Positions 11,880 through 22,551 of a stretch of DNA of 64,000 bases are shown in pieces (the first letter of the stretch is position 1; every line of letters begins with the position of its first letter). This DNA comes from Amylostereum areolatum (Eukaryota; Basidiomycota; Agaricomycetes; Russulales; Stereaceae), in NCBI GenBank assembly GCA_012932865.1, contig SAXG01000008.1, positions 1,054,001 through 1,118,000 of the forward strand, read 5' to 3'. The translations under genes and the position numbers were made by a program. The notes under the pieces are model-generated. The model was given only the letters and a program-made list of their open reading frames with translations. It was not told where the DNA came from and made no database searches.

Positions 11880-12624
11880 TAATGCGAGAGTCGATTGGGC
11901 AGTGGGGGAATTGTAGAGGTGCGACTCATCAAGAAGCTCCCGAGAAGAAACGGCCAGGAGTCCCAGGACTACTTGTCGCAGAACAATAAACGGAGACCTC
12001 AACGTCAACTACCACTGCACGGCTCGGACGTCGAAGATCGCGCAGGGGTAGGCGGGGACGGAAACCTGACTTGTTCAATAGGTTATGTTCCTCACAGACG
12101 GGAGTCACGGGTTCCTCCAGGCTCCCGTCGACGACGACACGTGCATTTTGCGCGGTCCGAATTACTCCTGAGAATATTCTTTCCTTTCTCTACGAAGAAG
12201 CTTTTTCAATCAAGGCCGATTTCCCCTTTTCCCTCCTGCCTCTGAGCTATTCCATCGAAATTTAGCAGTCAGTACCAGCTCACTGCCCGACAACAGCCCC
12301 GTAATCACTCATACGACGGTCACCACTCAAAACTCAATCTCAACGTTCCTGGTTTAGACCAAGTATGCTTGTAGCGGGATCGGCATATCTATATAGTATG
12401 CAAGGCTGTCACGGGTCTCCGACACTCGCTTGCGTTCCACTCATCTGAGCTGAGGCCAATCAAGTGAGTGCTCCTTGCTGTGGTCAACTGATGATGCCAA
12501 CGGCTGGTGAGATTATGCTGGGCGTTCGACACGTAAATCCAACAGTTCGCATGTGGGGTAAGTATAAGTTCACGGACCCCACGGGGACGGGGAAGTTCAA
12601 GACGTCGTTCGCAGTCCTTCAGCC
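11880..12624. promoter_or_regulatory. Divergent promoter of oxidoreductase and GH3 genes
   Basis: 745 bp between two divergent ATGs. A GTATAAG box lies about 65 bp before the GH3 start (about 12560). GTGGGG at about 12552 and CCCCACGGGGACGGGG at about 12577 are GC-rich boxes of the kind bound by carbon-catabolite repressors. No coding feature is supported. Confidence 0.4.
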
Positions 12625-15600
12625 ATGCGACCTCTTGCCCTATGTCTCGGCGCGCTCGCCTCTCTCGCCGCCGCGCAATCATACAGAGACTTTGGAAAGG
12701 CGCCGAACACTTATGCGCCCTTCTCGCCGCAATGGCCAGATCCCGTACCGAACGCGACGGGCTACGGGTGGACTTTGGGCTTCCAGCGAGCGAAGGCACT
12801 TGTCAGTCAGCTCACGCTTGAGGAGAAGGCATACGTGTGCACCGGAAAGGGGGTACGTTGTTCCTCATCGTCTGGACTGGACTGGCACTTCCTGACGAAT
12901 TGTACAGTTCGCCGTTGTGGGGTCCCGATACGCGTCGTGTCAAGGCAACATTCAGCCCATCACCCGGCTGAACTTCAATGGTGCGTCTCCTTGCCTGTTC
13001 TCGCGCGCGTTTCTCATTATCTACGGTGGAATGGCGCAGGCATCTGCTACGCCGACTCGCACAACGGTCTCGGGAACACGCACATGTATGCGAACGGCTA
13101 CCCGGCGGCCCGTACGTCATCGCTTCAACTTCCCCATACCCCGCATTCTGTCGCTCACGCAGGGTTTCATGCCACCCCAGTCCATGCCGCTTCCACATGG
13201 AACCGAGAGCTCATCCGCGCCCGTTCCTTCGCCATCTGTGGCGAATTCCGCGCCAAGGGCGTCCACGGCTACCTGGGTCCTGTGGTCACCATGGCACGCT
13301 ATGTGGGTGGCGGTGGGTGTTCATGTTCATCGGCTCCATCGCCTCGTGCTCAGTCTGCGTTTGTGAACAGGCACCAACTTCGAGGGGTTCGGTACAGACC
13401 CTTGGCTTTCGGGGGTAGCAGGCGCAGAGACCGTTACTGGGTGCCAGGCGCAAGGTGTTCAGTCTATCGCTAAGCAGTACCTTGGGTACGACGGGCAGAG
13501 TTGGCTTCGGTCGAATTGTACGCGCTTCTTTGGCTCTCTCTCCGCGTGCAGCTTTCTTATAGATCTCGCACCACCTTCTCTAGACAGCTCGAATATCGAC
13601 GACAAAGCGTTGCACGAAATCTACGTTTGGCCCTTCGCCGAGTGTGTCCGTGCGGGCGCGTCCGGTGTGTGAGTAGTCGTGCTTTACATGTTTATCTGAA
13701 TACTTACATGGTGCATTTATATCAGCATGAAGTACGTACGAGTCTTTTTCAGCAGGCTTTTTATGTTAACCACAAGCTTGTCCTCGACGCCATCAGCTCC
13801 TACAGTGCGTCCATTGTCGCATTCTATTTAGTCTGTTTTTCCACCATTGATATCCACGTAGACCAGATCAACAACTCGTGCGTGATAATCCTGTCTAGAA
13901 GCTTCCTTGTCCTCACACGTCTTTCCACGAATATCAGAGCCGCTAGTCAGAATAGGTATGCTTTGCTATTCAATGTTCTGCTGTTAATCGGATGCCGATG
14001 TACTGATGCGCGACTTGCTCAGCTATACACTGAACGGCATCTTGAAGCATCAGCTCGGGTTTCAAGGATATGTACAAACAGATTGGTTCGCTATGATGGC
14101 AGGCGTTGCAGGCGAGTCCAAATACTCTGTCGGCGTGTATTCCACAACTTATCTTTACACTATGTAGCTGTTGAGGCAGGCACGGATCAAGACATGCCCG
14201 GGTTTCCGTGAGGGAATCTTGTGCCTCCCGCATTTTCTATCGAGGCTAACACGACCGAACGGAATAGTTCGCGAGACGCGTGGACTGGCCTCTCCAACAA
14301 CTACTGGTCGTTCTTCGGTGGAAACCTCACTGAGATGATCAGCAACTGGAACCGTCCCCGAGTGGCGGCTCGATGACATGGGTACGCAGCCCATAATATC
14401 ATTTCCATTTCACGCCGTTCACCATACCTTTCCAGCCACCCGTATATTGACACCATATTTCCACCTCAAGCAAGACCGCATGCCTGAGGTGAACTTGCTT
14501 GACGGGCCATTCGACAATACCCTCGACACCCAGCGCTGTCGCAACGTCAGGCTCATCCGCGAGATTGCTGTCGCGGGAACCGTGCTCCTCCGGAACGAAA
14601 ACAACACTCTGCCACTTTTCCGTGAGAAGCGTATCGGTACGCTGTGCCTTTCAGACCTTTTCGGCCCCGTGCTCACTCGAGAGGGTGCTCTAGCCGTCTT
14701 CGGTCCGGATGCTGGACAGAACCCATGGGGTCCGAACTCGTACGACATCCCTAACAACATCTACCCCGGTTCACAAGCGTTCCCCGAGCCCGGCATGGGC
14801 GAGGGTTTCGTCGCGGGAGGAATGGGCTCAGGATCCACCTACTGTACATCCTTTTCTTCTTCTCCGTCTTCCATGCTTCCCTCACACTTCTTTGACTTCG
14901 ACCGACCTTTCGTGCAGACGCGACGCTTGTCGATCCGCTCATGGCCTTGCAGATGAAGGCGCGCGAACAGCTGACCTCGATAGACTGGGCGTTCACGCCG
15001 AACGACCTCAACTATACCGCCGCGATCGCGCAGAAGGCGACCCGATGTATCGCGTTCGGGTCCTCGGTTGCGGGCGAGGGTATGGATCGCAACATCACGC
15101 TGCTGCATAACGCGGACGCGGTGATCAAGACGGTGGCGGACAACTGTGCGAAGACGATCGTGGTCATACATACCGTCGGACCGGTCGATATGGAGGTGAG
15201 CTCTTCCTCGAATGAGGGGTGTATAGTTACCAACGGACGGCTGTCTTAGCAATGGGCGGACCATCCGAACGTGACGGCCATCATCAACGCGGGTCTTCCA
15301 GGCCAAGAGGTGCGCGTCGATGCTTGTGGAAAATACGTGATTGTCTACTAACGATTGTCCCGAATTAGGGTGGGTTTGCTTTGACCGATATTCTCTACGG
15401 CGACATCACCCCCTCCGGACGCGTGAGTTTGCCCTGTCTTTCTCTTTTTTTCTCTCGTCTGACGCGATCATATGCTCGCAGCTTCCGTACACGATCACAA
15501 AGAGCGTGACAGACTACTCGCAGCCCTTTGTAGTCGAGGAACCGGAGGACTACCCACAGCTCAACTATACCGAGGGCGTCCTGATCGACTATCGCTCCCT

Positions 15601-16217
15601 GCAAGTAAACAACGTGCCCGTGCGCTTCCCATTCGGTGCGCATCACCCCTTTGATCGCTTGATCTTTTTTGTCGCTCATGCCAACTCGCTCGCTTTGCCC
15701 TGTAGGACACGGACTATCGTACACGACATTTGAGTACTCCAACCTCGTCGTGAACAAAACGGACACGCTCGAGCCATCGCTTGACTACACCATTCAATGG
15801 AACGCCGACGCGCCGGGGGGCGACTCCGCCCTGTTCGAGTTCGCGGTCGTTGTGTACGTTACCATCCGAAACACGGGCAACTTCCCCGGAACGTATGCCG
15901 TCTTCTCGTCTGCTGCGAGAACACCGCTGACGGAGTCGTGAGATAGTGAGATAACGCAACTGTATTTGAAGATGCCCGACGAGGCGGAAAACCCCGCGCG
16001 CATCCTGCGTGGGTTCCAGAACATCGATATTCCCGTCGGACAGCAGGCGACGGTGAAGATGGTGCTTAGTCGGAAGGACATATCCTATTGGAATGTGCGT
16101 CGCTGCCCTTTGCTTTGGTGTGGGTGTGGATGATAATTGCTCTGAATGTAGGTCGTGAAAAGGACGTGGGTGGTCGCGCCGGGACATTACGAGGTGCACG
16201 TCGGGGCGTCATCCTGA
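12625..16217 (+). CDS. Secreted GH3-family glycoside hydrolase (beta-glucosidase-like), one apparent frameshift
   Basis: Signal peptide [17 protein letters not shown] leads into a GH3 TIM-barrel. Recognisable pieces are [49 protein letters not shown], a [14 protein letters not shown] nucleophile motif (Asp in TDW) and [12 protein letters not shown]. The C-terminal fibronectin-like domain contains [15 protein letters not shown]. About sixteen small introns are needed. One uses a GC donor (CAG|GCGAGT at about 14111). Several usual subsite residues differ: the KH pair reads KQ (AKQYLG), and the DGP/R region reads DSHNGLGN. An extra T at about 14347 breaks the frame inside [13 protein letters not shown]. 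It is either a divergent or inactive GH3, or an active gene with an assembly error. Confidence 0.82.
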
Positions 16218-16689
16218 GGACATCAGAATTGTGGGAGGGTTCGATGTCGAAGGCACCTCATCATGACCCGGACCTACAGGTAACACCACACTGGCCGATA
16301 ATTAATGTATCCGTAGACACTACGTTTTAAACATAAATATTATGCTACTACCACTGTGACTGTGGCTTGTTGTGCCAGCCTTCAAAGCTCTGTATGCAGG
16401 GTGTAAGTGATGATTCTAACACGGCCAGTGCTTGGCAGTTGTGATATTTTTGATTTATCGGTGTGAGATTTAGCTAGTATTCGTGGCTAGAATGACAAAA
16501 AGCTTCAACAAGTGCGTACTGAGTCTACCTGAGGACTTGTGTGCATACGTCGCTGTTCGAGCGCGACTTCACATATTCTTGAAAGATAACCACGTGACCC
16601 ACCCCCTCGCAAATTCGCGCTTCCTCACTGGGAGACTTCACTTTGTCACCCGGTGCAGCCTGTGCTTGACCGTGAGCACGTCCCAAACG
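16218..16689. other. Intergenic, 3' of GH3 and promoter of CBP3
   Basis: AT-rich 3' end after the GH3 stop (TTAAACATAAATATTATG at about 16326) and a CACGTG motif at about 16591. No gene seen. Confidence 0.4.
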
Positions 16690-18138
16690 ATGCACGCCCT
16701 CGCTCGTCGTCGTCTTCTACTCCCGCCCGCCCTCCTTCGTGCAAGGCCCTACTCTCTCCCTATCACCTCCTCTTCCGCCCCACCTCCACCTCAAAAACCA
16801 CCGTCGCCCCGGCGCCCCCAAATATCATGGCTCGCGCGCAAGCTGCAACAGTCCCCCACCGCGAAACGCCTCTTCCTAAATTTCTTCGGTGCACTCGGGT
16901 TTAGCAGCCCGAAGCAGGTCGCGGGTCGGAGAGGGGGGAAGATGTATGCCGTGTTGTGCGCGAAACGCGCGGAGGAGGAGCGTGAATTTTGGAAAAATGG
17001 TGCGTCGGTTGTGGCTGCTTTGTTTCTCGGTCTCTCTTTGGAATACTGTGGCTGGTTTCATAATGGCTGCAGCCCGGACAACTGTGCGGGCTCGTGCTAG
17101 TAGACTATGCTCGAGCGCGTCACCAGCCGTGACGCGTGCTCTGCACCCGATATGTGTACATTCCACCAGCAGGCTGGCACAGATAAAGGCAGGAACTTCC
17201 GTATACATGCCCAAGCCCAATCACTTTTATTCCCAACTCGACGTGTGGGCAATGGAATCCACGCTAAACACCGCCCTGGACGCGAGCGCGTCCAACGCGA
17301 CGAAACCACCCACCCTTTTTGCCGAATTCCTCGTTTGAAACTCGCATACCTACGTGTTATATGGATGTGGCGCACCGCTAACTTTGACTTCACGTTTATA
17401 GAATGCCATCTACCACCGACATTCCAGTCATGGTTCACCATCACGAACCTCCACATATGGATCCTTACAACTCGCCTCCGTGCCCTTCCCCCCACCTACG
17501 GACCTCATTACGTCCAAGCCCTCATCGACCATTTCTTCCTAGACGTCGAGGACCGCATCCGAGTGGTCCTTCAACCCGCACGTCCAGCCCGAACACCATC
17601 ACCCACCACCCCACCGTCCTCCCCCACATTCACCCCTCCCACTTCCATATTCGCGCCCTCCCCTCTTTCCACAGGGTCTTACTACACCGTGAGTCGGACG
17701 CCCTCCAAAGGCAAGGCCCCTCAAGCGCTCGTCACCAAGCAGATGAAGATCTTCCGCGAGCAATGGAACGGACTCACCCTCGCACTCGACCTCGCGCTCG
17801 CACACGGTTCAGACAGCGAGATGGCCGCCGCGGTGTGGCGTAACCTTCTCGGTGCTCGCGGGGCACATGGCATCGCGTACGAGCTCGGTCCGCGGGACGA
17901 TGGGACGGAGAAGGACGACGGCTCGGGAATTCGCGATTTCAAGCCGGAGGAGGCGGAGCTGTATCTGCGGTACCCGGAGACGATGGAGGCCCTCGTGGCG
18001 TATACGAGACGGGAAGTTGCGCGGTTGGGCAAGCTCGGCGACGAGGTGGTGTTGGGGAAGCCAGGGATGGAGATGCAGGGCATGGATGTGATGCGGTTTG
18101 GGAGGGTGCGGGAGACGAAGAGCGGGCACGATCTGTGA
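16690..18138 (+). CDS. CBP3: Ubiquinol-cytochrome c chaperone (complex III assembly factor)
   Basis: Mitochondrial chaperone that binds newly made cytochrome b and promotes complex III assembly. Exon 1 (16690-16999) has an Arg/Ser-rich N-terminus (MHALARRRLLLPPALLRARPYS), a credible matrix-targeting presequence. Exon 2 begins at 17402 and restores the diagnostic motif, FWKN joined to ECHLPPTFQSWFTITNLH. It is followed by LRALP, the YVQALIDHFFLDVEDRIR stretch and the MKIFREQWNGLTLALDLAL region. The total is 348 residues. The single intron is 402 bp, far longer than any other in the window. A proline/serine/threonine-rich insert (residues about 170-195) lies between conserved blocks. Strong family match. 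Confidence 0.88.
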
Positions 18139-18538
18139 GGCAATCCAGCGAGGGATTTCTTTACGTTCCTTATGCATATTGTCGCCGGCATGCCGCCGTG
18201 CTTTTAATTTCCTACATCCCCGCTCTTACCTGCCCTGGCGAAGTGCATGCTCCCAGAGTCCCGATCGCTCGGTTAGAAATACAATGGTATTGCGCGATAT
18301 GCAATGTCTGGACATGCTTGGGGGCTGCGATGGAAGCCGCGTAATGCACTCCCACCACCACGCACCTCCTGAACCACCATGAACAAGGTGCAAGCCCTTC
18401 TTGTCTCAAGTTGGTGCTTCGTCCTCTCAAACTCAGTCCTGCTCTCCCTCCAAATCTCGACTTTCCATCTGTCCGTCCACCCCACCGGTCGTTCCATTGA
18501 GTGTGCTGCACGCGTACGCGTCGGGAAGGTGGACATAA
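18139..18538. other. Convergent 3' region between CBP3 and TRS23
   Basis: 400 bp between two gene ends that face each other. No coding feature or repeat recognised. Confidence 0.4.
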
Positions 18539-19121
18539 TCAGCCCCCACCCATGATCAACGCGATCTTGACATCGAAACCCTCCGTCCGAATCGGCATCT
18601 CGGGGGTGTGGAACGGATTCTTCATGACCGCGTCCGCATAAGCCTCGTACACCTTCTGCAAAACGGCCGTGTTCGACGCGTGCGGCTCCGCGAGCGACGT
18701 CAACAACACGAACTTCGTCCCTATTTCCCGCACGATTCGCCTGCGGTGAGAAAGGTTGAACAGCAAACGGAACGGGAAAGGAAACGTACCGGTAGCCGTG
18801 AGGTGGATCGTCATCTTGAAGGTCTCCGCCTCGATGACATGCGCGCCGGACGAGGAGCCTGTAGGTGAGAGACGCGCAGTGATAGCATGAATGCCGTGGA
18901 GCGTTCCAGCCAGTACGAGGTATTCGTTCGCCGTCAGTTGGGCCAGTCCCTCTACGATGTCCTAGTCAGCGTGGAACGAAGGAATATAATTGAAGGCACA
19001 CCTGCGAAGCTCCGGTGATATATAAGACCACCTGCTTTGTTGATCACCTGTAAGCATCGGATGTTGGCAATATAGACAAGGAGATGAGCGATGAGCGTAC
19101 CCAGACACCGAAGATGGCCAT
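18539..19121 (-). CDS. TRS23: TRAPP complex subunit TRS23/TRAPPC4 (sybindin-like)
   Basis: Longin-fold subunit of the TRAPP vesicle-tethering complex, the exchange factor for Ypt1/Rab1 at the Golgi. Exons 19121-19101, 19047-19002, 18951-18790 and 18720-18539 give 136 residues in phase. The sequence follows the family: MAIFGVWVINKAGGLIYHR, then NEYLVLAGTLHGIHAI, IEAETFKM, GTKFVLLTS and KNPFHTPEMPIR. The acceptors at 18952 and 18721 were chosen over closer AGs because they rebuild EGLAQLTANEY and TGTKFVLL. The length suits fungal versions lacking the PDZ-like insert of the animal protein. It starts about 100 bp from the divergent tRNA gene. Confidence 0.85.
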
Positions 19122-19218
19122 GACTGCAAAGAGAAGGGATCGCAGAGCTCTTTCGCTGAGTCCCTGCAGATCGACTGTTCTTGATGATTGAACTACGCAA
19201 ACTGCCTACACTTTTCAA

Positions 19219-19291
19219 GGTTCGATGGCGTAGTTGGTTATCGCATCTGTCTAACACACAGAAGGTCCTCAGTTCGAGCCTGGGTCGAATC
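19219..19291 (+). tRNA. tRNA-Val (anticodon AAC)
   Basis: 73 nt. The acceptor stem GGTTCGA pairs with TCGAATC (one G-T). The D arm carries GGCGTAGTTGGTTATCGC, the anticodon loop is CTAACAC on a TCTGT/ACAGA stem, and the T arm contains GGTTCGAGCC-like GTTCGAGCC. No intron. Anticodon AAC reads valine codons. Confidence 0.9.
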
Positions 19292-19293
19292 AC

Positions 19294-19300
19294 TTTTTTT
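19294..19300 (+). terminator. RNA polymerase III T-run terminator
   Basis: Seven consecutive T residues two bases after the tRNA 3' end. Confidence 0.8.
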
Positions 19301-19348
19301 AATACTTATCGTCCTCCAGGCTCTCAGCAAACAACTTCACGAATCACG

Positions 19349-20664
19349 CCCAGTGGGAAGTCTTCCGTTTCATTTCGATTGACCCAGAATGAAAAAAATT
19401 GACATGGATTCAGATGGATTGAATCCATACAAGCAGGCATATCGTTGATTGCGCACGATTTGTATAGATTCAGCTTGTTTCATAGGTCATTTACATATTT
19501 CCCCGGACATTGATGTCGATTGAGTGCGATTGAGATAGATAGCCCGAAAGCCCATCAAAATCCCACTGATCTCACCGCACATGTTCTTGGTGCAGTGCGC
19601 AGCACCGGCAAACATGTTATGTGTTCTCACGCTGTCGCTGTGTCGTCTACTTGACCAAGTTGAACTCAGGACAATCTCATCGATTTCCAAAGTCTGCTCG
19701 TCGCTCGCGGCATCACGTGCTCTTACCCGCGGACTTCGAACCAACTGGAAATCTTCAAGCAGACGCGCGTCCTTTTGTTTCCTTCCTCTCATCAACATTC
19801 CCCTCCTCGTCACTCTTGTCCTCCCCGTTGCTGAGTCCCATACTCACTGTACGTCCCTCCCATCTCCCAGAAAGAGCCTCGCCATTCAGAATAAGGAGGA
19901 ACAAATGATTGGGGAAGAGTGTACTCATGGAGAGGGAGGAGGGACACGGCGTAGCTGCGCCACGCCTCTCGCATGCAGGGGGTGAACAAAGAATACACAG
20001 TGAGCAGGAGCATCCCCTTCATTGCACGAGCGCAACACTCACCCTCAAATGTGCAGAGTGACATCTGCGCCGCTGTGCCACGCCTCTCGCGTGCGGGAGG
20101 TGAGCCGAGTAACACGGTGAGCAGGACTGTTTCTTGTCGCATGAGCGTGATGCTTACCGTCATCCATACAGAATGACGTCCAGGCACGCGTCCGCGCTGC
20201 GCTCCCCCTCCCCGCGCTGATGCCTCCACACCACACAAGCCCGTTCCGTGCACAACATGTGTCGCAATGTGGACACCGTTGCCGTCACCCCTGTTCAGCC
20301 ACTTTCGTTCCATTCAGGAGGTTGTATAGGTCATTGATTCATTCGTCGTAGATCTCGGGGTGGGGTGGTGTCATCGAGACTGGGGGCTGCGGGTACCGTG
20401 TATCAGTAGTCTATCTGAATCTATAGCAAAATAAATATTGTGTGCTGTACTGCCAGAACCGCCTATCTCCCTGAAAATATCTGAAAGTATGCCAATGAAT
20501 TGCAATCAAGCTGTATCTAAAAATGGTCTCGACACATCGTGCCAGAATCGCGCACAATCGAGCTGAAACTATAAAATATGCTATATACGGATTTCTCGAT
20601 TCAGATTGATTGAGCCGCTGTGAATCGATCTGAATCAATACGAAACAACGGGTTTCCCACTGGG
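19349..20664. mobile_element. Non-autonomous DNA transposon, 1.3 kb
   Basis: The ends are inverted: the left begins CCCAGTGGGAAG with a CCGTTTCATTTCGATTGA stretch inside. The right ends TTTCCCACTGGG preceded by GAATCAATACGAAACAACG, the imperfect complement. The interior next to both ends is full of GATTGA/GATTCA units in opposite orientation. AATCACG directly flanks both sides (19342-19348 and 20665-20671), a 7-bp direct repeat that extends to GAATCACG (8 bp) if the terminal G is shared. No transposase is encoded. The duplication length would fit a hAT-type or related mechanism. Confidence 0.7.
19936..20178. repeat. Imperfect tandem duplication, about 115-130 bp unit, two copies
   Basis: Copy 1 (about 19936-20064) and copy 2 (about 20065-20178) share the blocks GCCACGCCTCTCGC, AACACGGTGAGCAGGA-like sequence, a GCA(C/T)GAGCG motif, and an ending of CAGAGTGAC or CAGAATGACG. 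They lie inside the 1.3 kb non-autonomous element. Confidence 0.65.
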
Positions 20665-20666
20665 AA

Positions 20667-20945
20667 TCACGACTCGTGAGTCCAGAAAGGTGATGTTATC
20701 GGGAGTTCATCCGGCGGATCCGGCGGATCCGCCGGATTTGCCGGATGCCTTAACGGAATCCGTTAACGGGTTTCGAAGCCAGGACCCGTTAACGAAAGCC
20801 GTTAACAAGTCTTGAATGGACGAAGCGTTAACGGATTCCCTTAACGCGTTTCTGGCGGTGGGGACCCGTTAACGGATTTGTGAAAATCCGTTAACGCCTT
20901 CGAAGGCTCCCGGAAAATGCCGTGGAGGATATGAAGGGCCCCACC
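20667..20945 (+). repeat. Left GTTAAC/CCGGCGGAT-rich block (copy A)
   Basis: Order from the outside inward: CACGACTCGTGAGTCC, GGTGATGTTATCGGGAGTTCATCC, a run of CCGGCGGAT units ending GGATTTGCCGGATGCCTTAACGG, then a cluster of about seven GTTAAC-centred motifs (for example CCGTTAACGG). The same order occurs inverted at 43274-42845. Non-coding. It may be the terminus of an older, larger element. Confidence 0.65.
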
Positions 20946-21202
20946 GGACAAAATTCTTCATTAAGGGCCTGTTCGGTAAACTTTTGAAGTTGCAGTGACC
21001 GGTACTTGGTTCCCATATATGGTAGCGATAACTCAAATTAAAATTTCACCGGTACTTGCGGAGTTACCGCGTTCGGGAGCACAACGCGCGTCCTGTCGTG
21101 CACTTTACCTGTAACTACATCGTGCAACATCTCTCTCAAGCGACACACCTATCATCCCTTCCTTTCCTTCTGGCAGCGGCTACATCTCGTACCGCTGTCA
21201 CC

Positions 21203-22381
21203 ATGACTCGTGTTTCTTGGGACTCAACGTCCGAGGGCATCCTCATGAAAGGCTTACAAGATGCCCGTGAAGCTGCACAGACCGGGGACAACAACTTCAA
21301 GCCCCAGGTCTATCACAACATCTCAGCCAAGCTGCAAAAGGCCGGATACTCCATAGATCACAAGAAGGTCAAGTCTAGGTGGTCTCGGGTGCGTTGTTCT
21401 ACACCTCATACTCAAACCTTGTACTGACTCGGGAGATGTTGCGGATTGAAGTTCAAGGCATCGTTCGCAATCGCGCGCTGGTTGCGAACAGAGGCATCCG
21501 GCTTCGGATGGGATGATAGCAAGAAGTGCGTGACTGCCGCGGCCGAGGTGTGGCATGCGTTACTATACGACGAGGTATGTACTGTACTTTTCCAGTTTGA
21601 CGGGTATGTATGCTCACGCTCGTCGAACACAAAGGCGGGAAACAAGAAAAAGAAGTTCTCGGACTACAACTACTTCAAGACCAACTCATTCCCGCACTAC
21701 GACACCATCCAGGAGCTTATCGGCGACACCTCCGCTGTTGGCGACAACGCCTTCTCCTCCACATCCGGACCAGATGCTGCACCTATTCCTATCGATCCCA
21801 TGCTCAGTGCAAGCCAGGATGATGAAGAGATACATCCGGACCCTCAGGAAGATGCTGGCCAGAGCCCTGCTCCGGCTGAGGAGGAAGAGGATGACGACGA
21901 GGGATCTCAGGAGGTCATGTCACAAATTCCGACTCGGAGTCCACCCACACCGGTAACAGTACGTCTTCTTACCTTCATGCGGCACGATATATTCAATGTG
22001 AAGTCACTACAGCCGGCTCCCCGGTCCAAGCGCCCCGCTACACCTCCGCCTCGTTCATCGTCTTCAAAGCGTGTCAAGCGAACATCCAGCGGCCACATCA
22101 GCTCGTTATGCGAGTCTGTCAATGAACTGGTGCATGGTCTCGTGGGTGAGCCATCTACGCCTGGACTCACTCTGTCCCCCTTGCGCAAGAAAGCCTGGGA
22201 CACGGTCAAAGCAGAAGAAGGTCTATCACCAATCTCTCTCGGCTGTTGTCGTCGGGTTTTCCGTGAAGAGGTCAATATCAAAGAATATCTCGGCTTTGAT
22301 GCCCTGATAGAAGAAGAGCGTGCCGCTCGTTCCAGCTGGCTCCAGGATGAGATTCATTTCGCTAACAGCCGCCGTGTGTAG
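21203..22381 (+). CDS. Myb/SANT-like DNA-binding protein of the Harbinger element
   Basis: Accessory protein that in Harbinger elements binds the element ends and helps bring the transposase to the nucleus. Four exons join in phase, with donors after RWSR, LLYDE and PTPVT. The N-terminal WDSTSEGILMKGLQDAREAAQ and FKPQVYHNISAKLQKAGYSIDHKKVKSRWSR form the trihelix/SANT-like fold typical of fungal proteins of this kind. A GFGWDDSKKCVTAAAEVWHALL segment follows. The middle is acidic (EEEEDDDEGS) and a basic SKRPATPPP/SKRVKR segment may be a nuclear signal. The C-terminus is helical. The frame is intact. Confidence 0.85.
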
Positions 22382-22551
22382 GTTTCTTTTATGCCTCCAT
22401 CATTTGTTGTGTACCCTTCCTTTCCTTTCGACAATCCTTCTACGCTCTTCGTATACTCACATATACATCCACTCATATTGCGTGTTGCCCACCGCCCTTT
22501 CCTAGTTGTTTACACCTTTATATTCTGTTTAAACAAACCATATACACATTG

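Noticed and set aside
17107..17401. An open frame through the CBP3 intron giving an alternative N-terminus
   Set aside because: The conserved join FWKN/ECHLPP only forms when the whole interval is removed, and the intronic translation has no family resemblance.
20700..20760. CCGGCGGAT tandem units as a coding repeat
   Set aside because: No flanking open frame on either strand, and the same units recur as part of a non-coding block at 43200.
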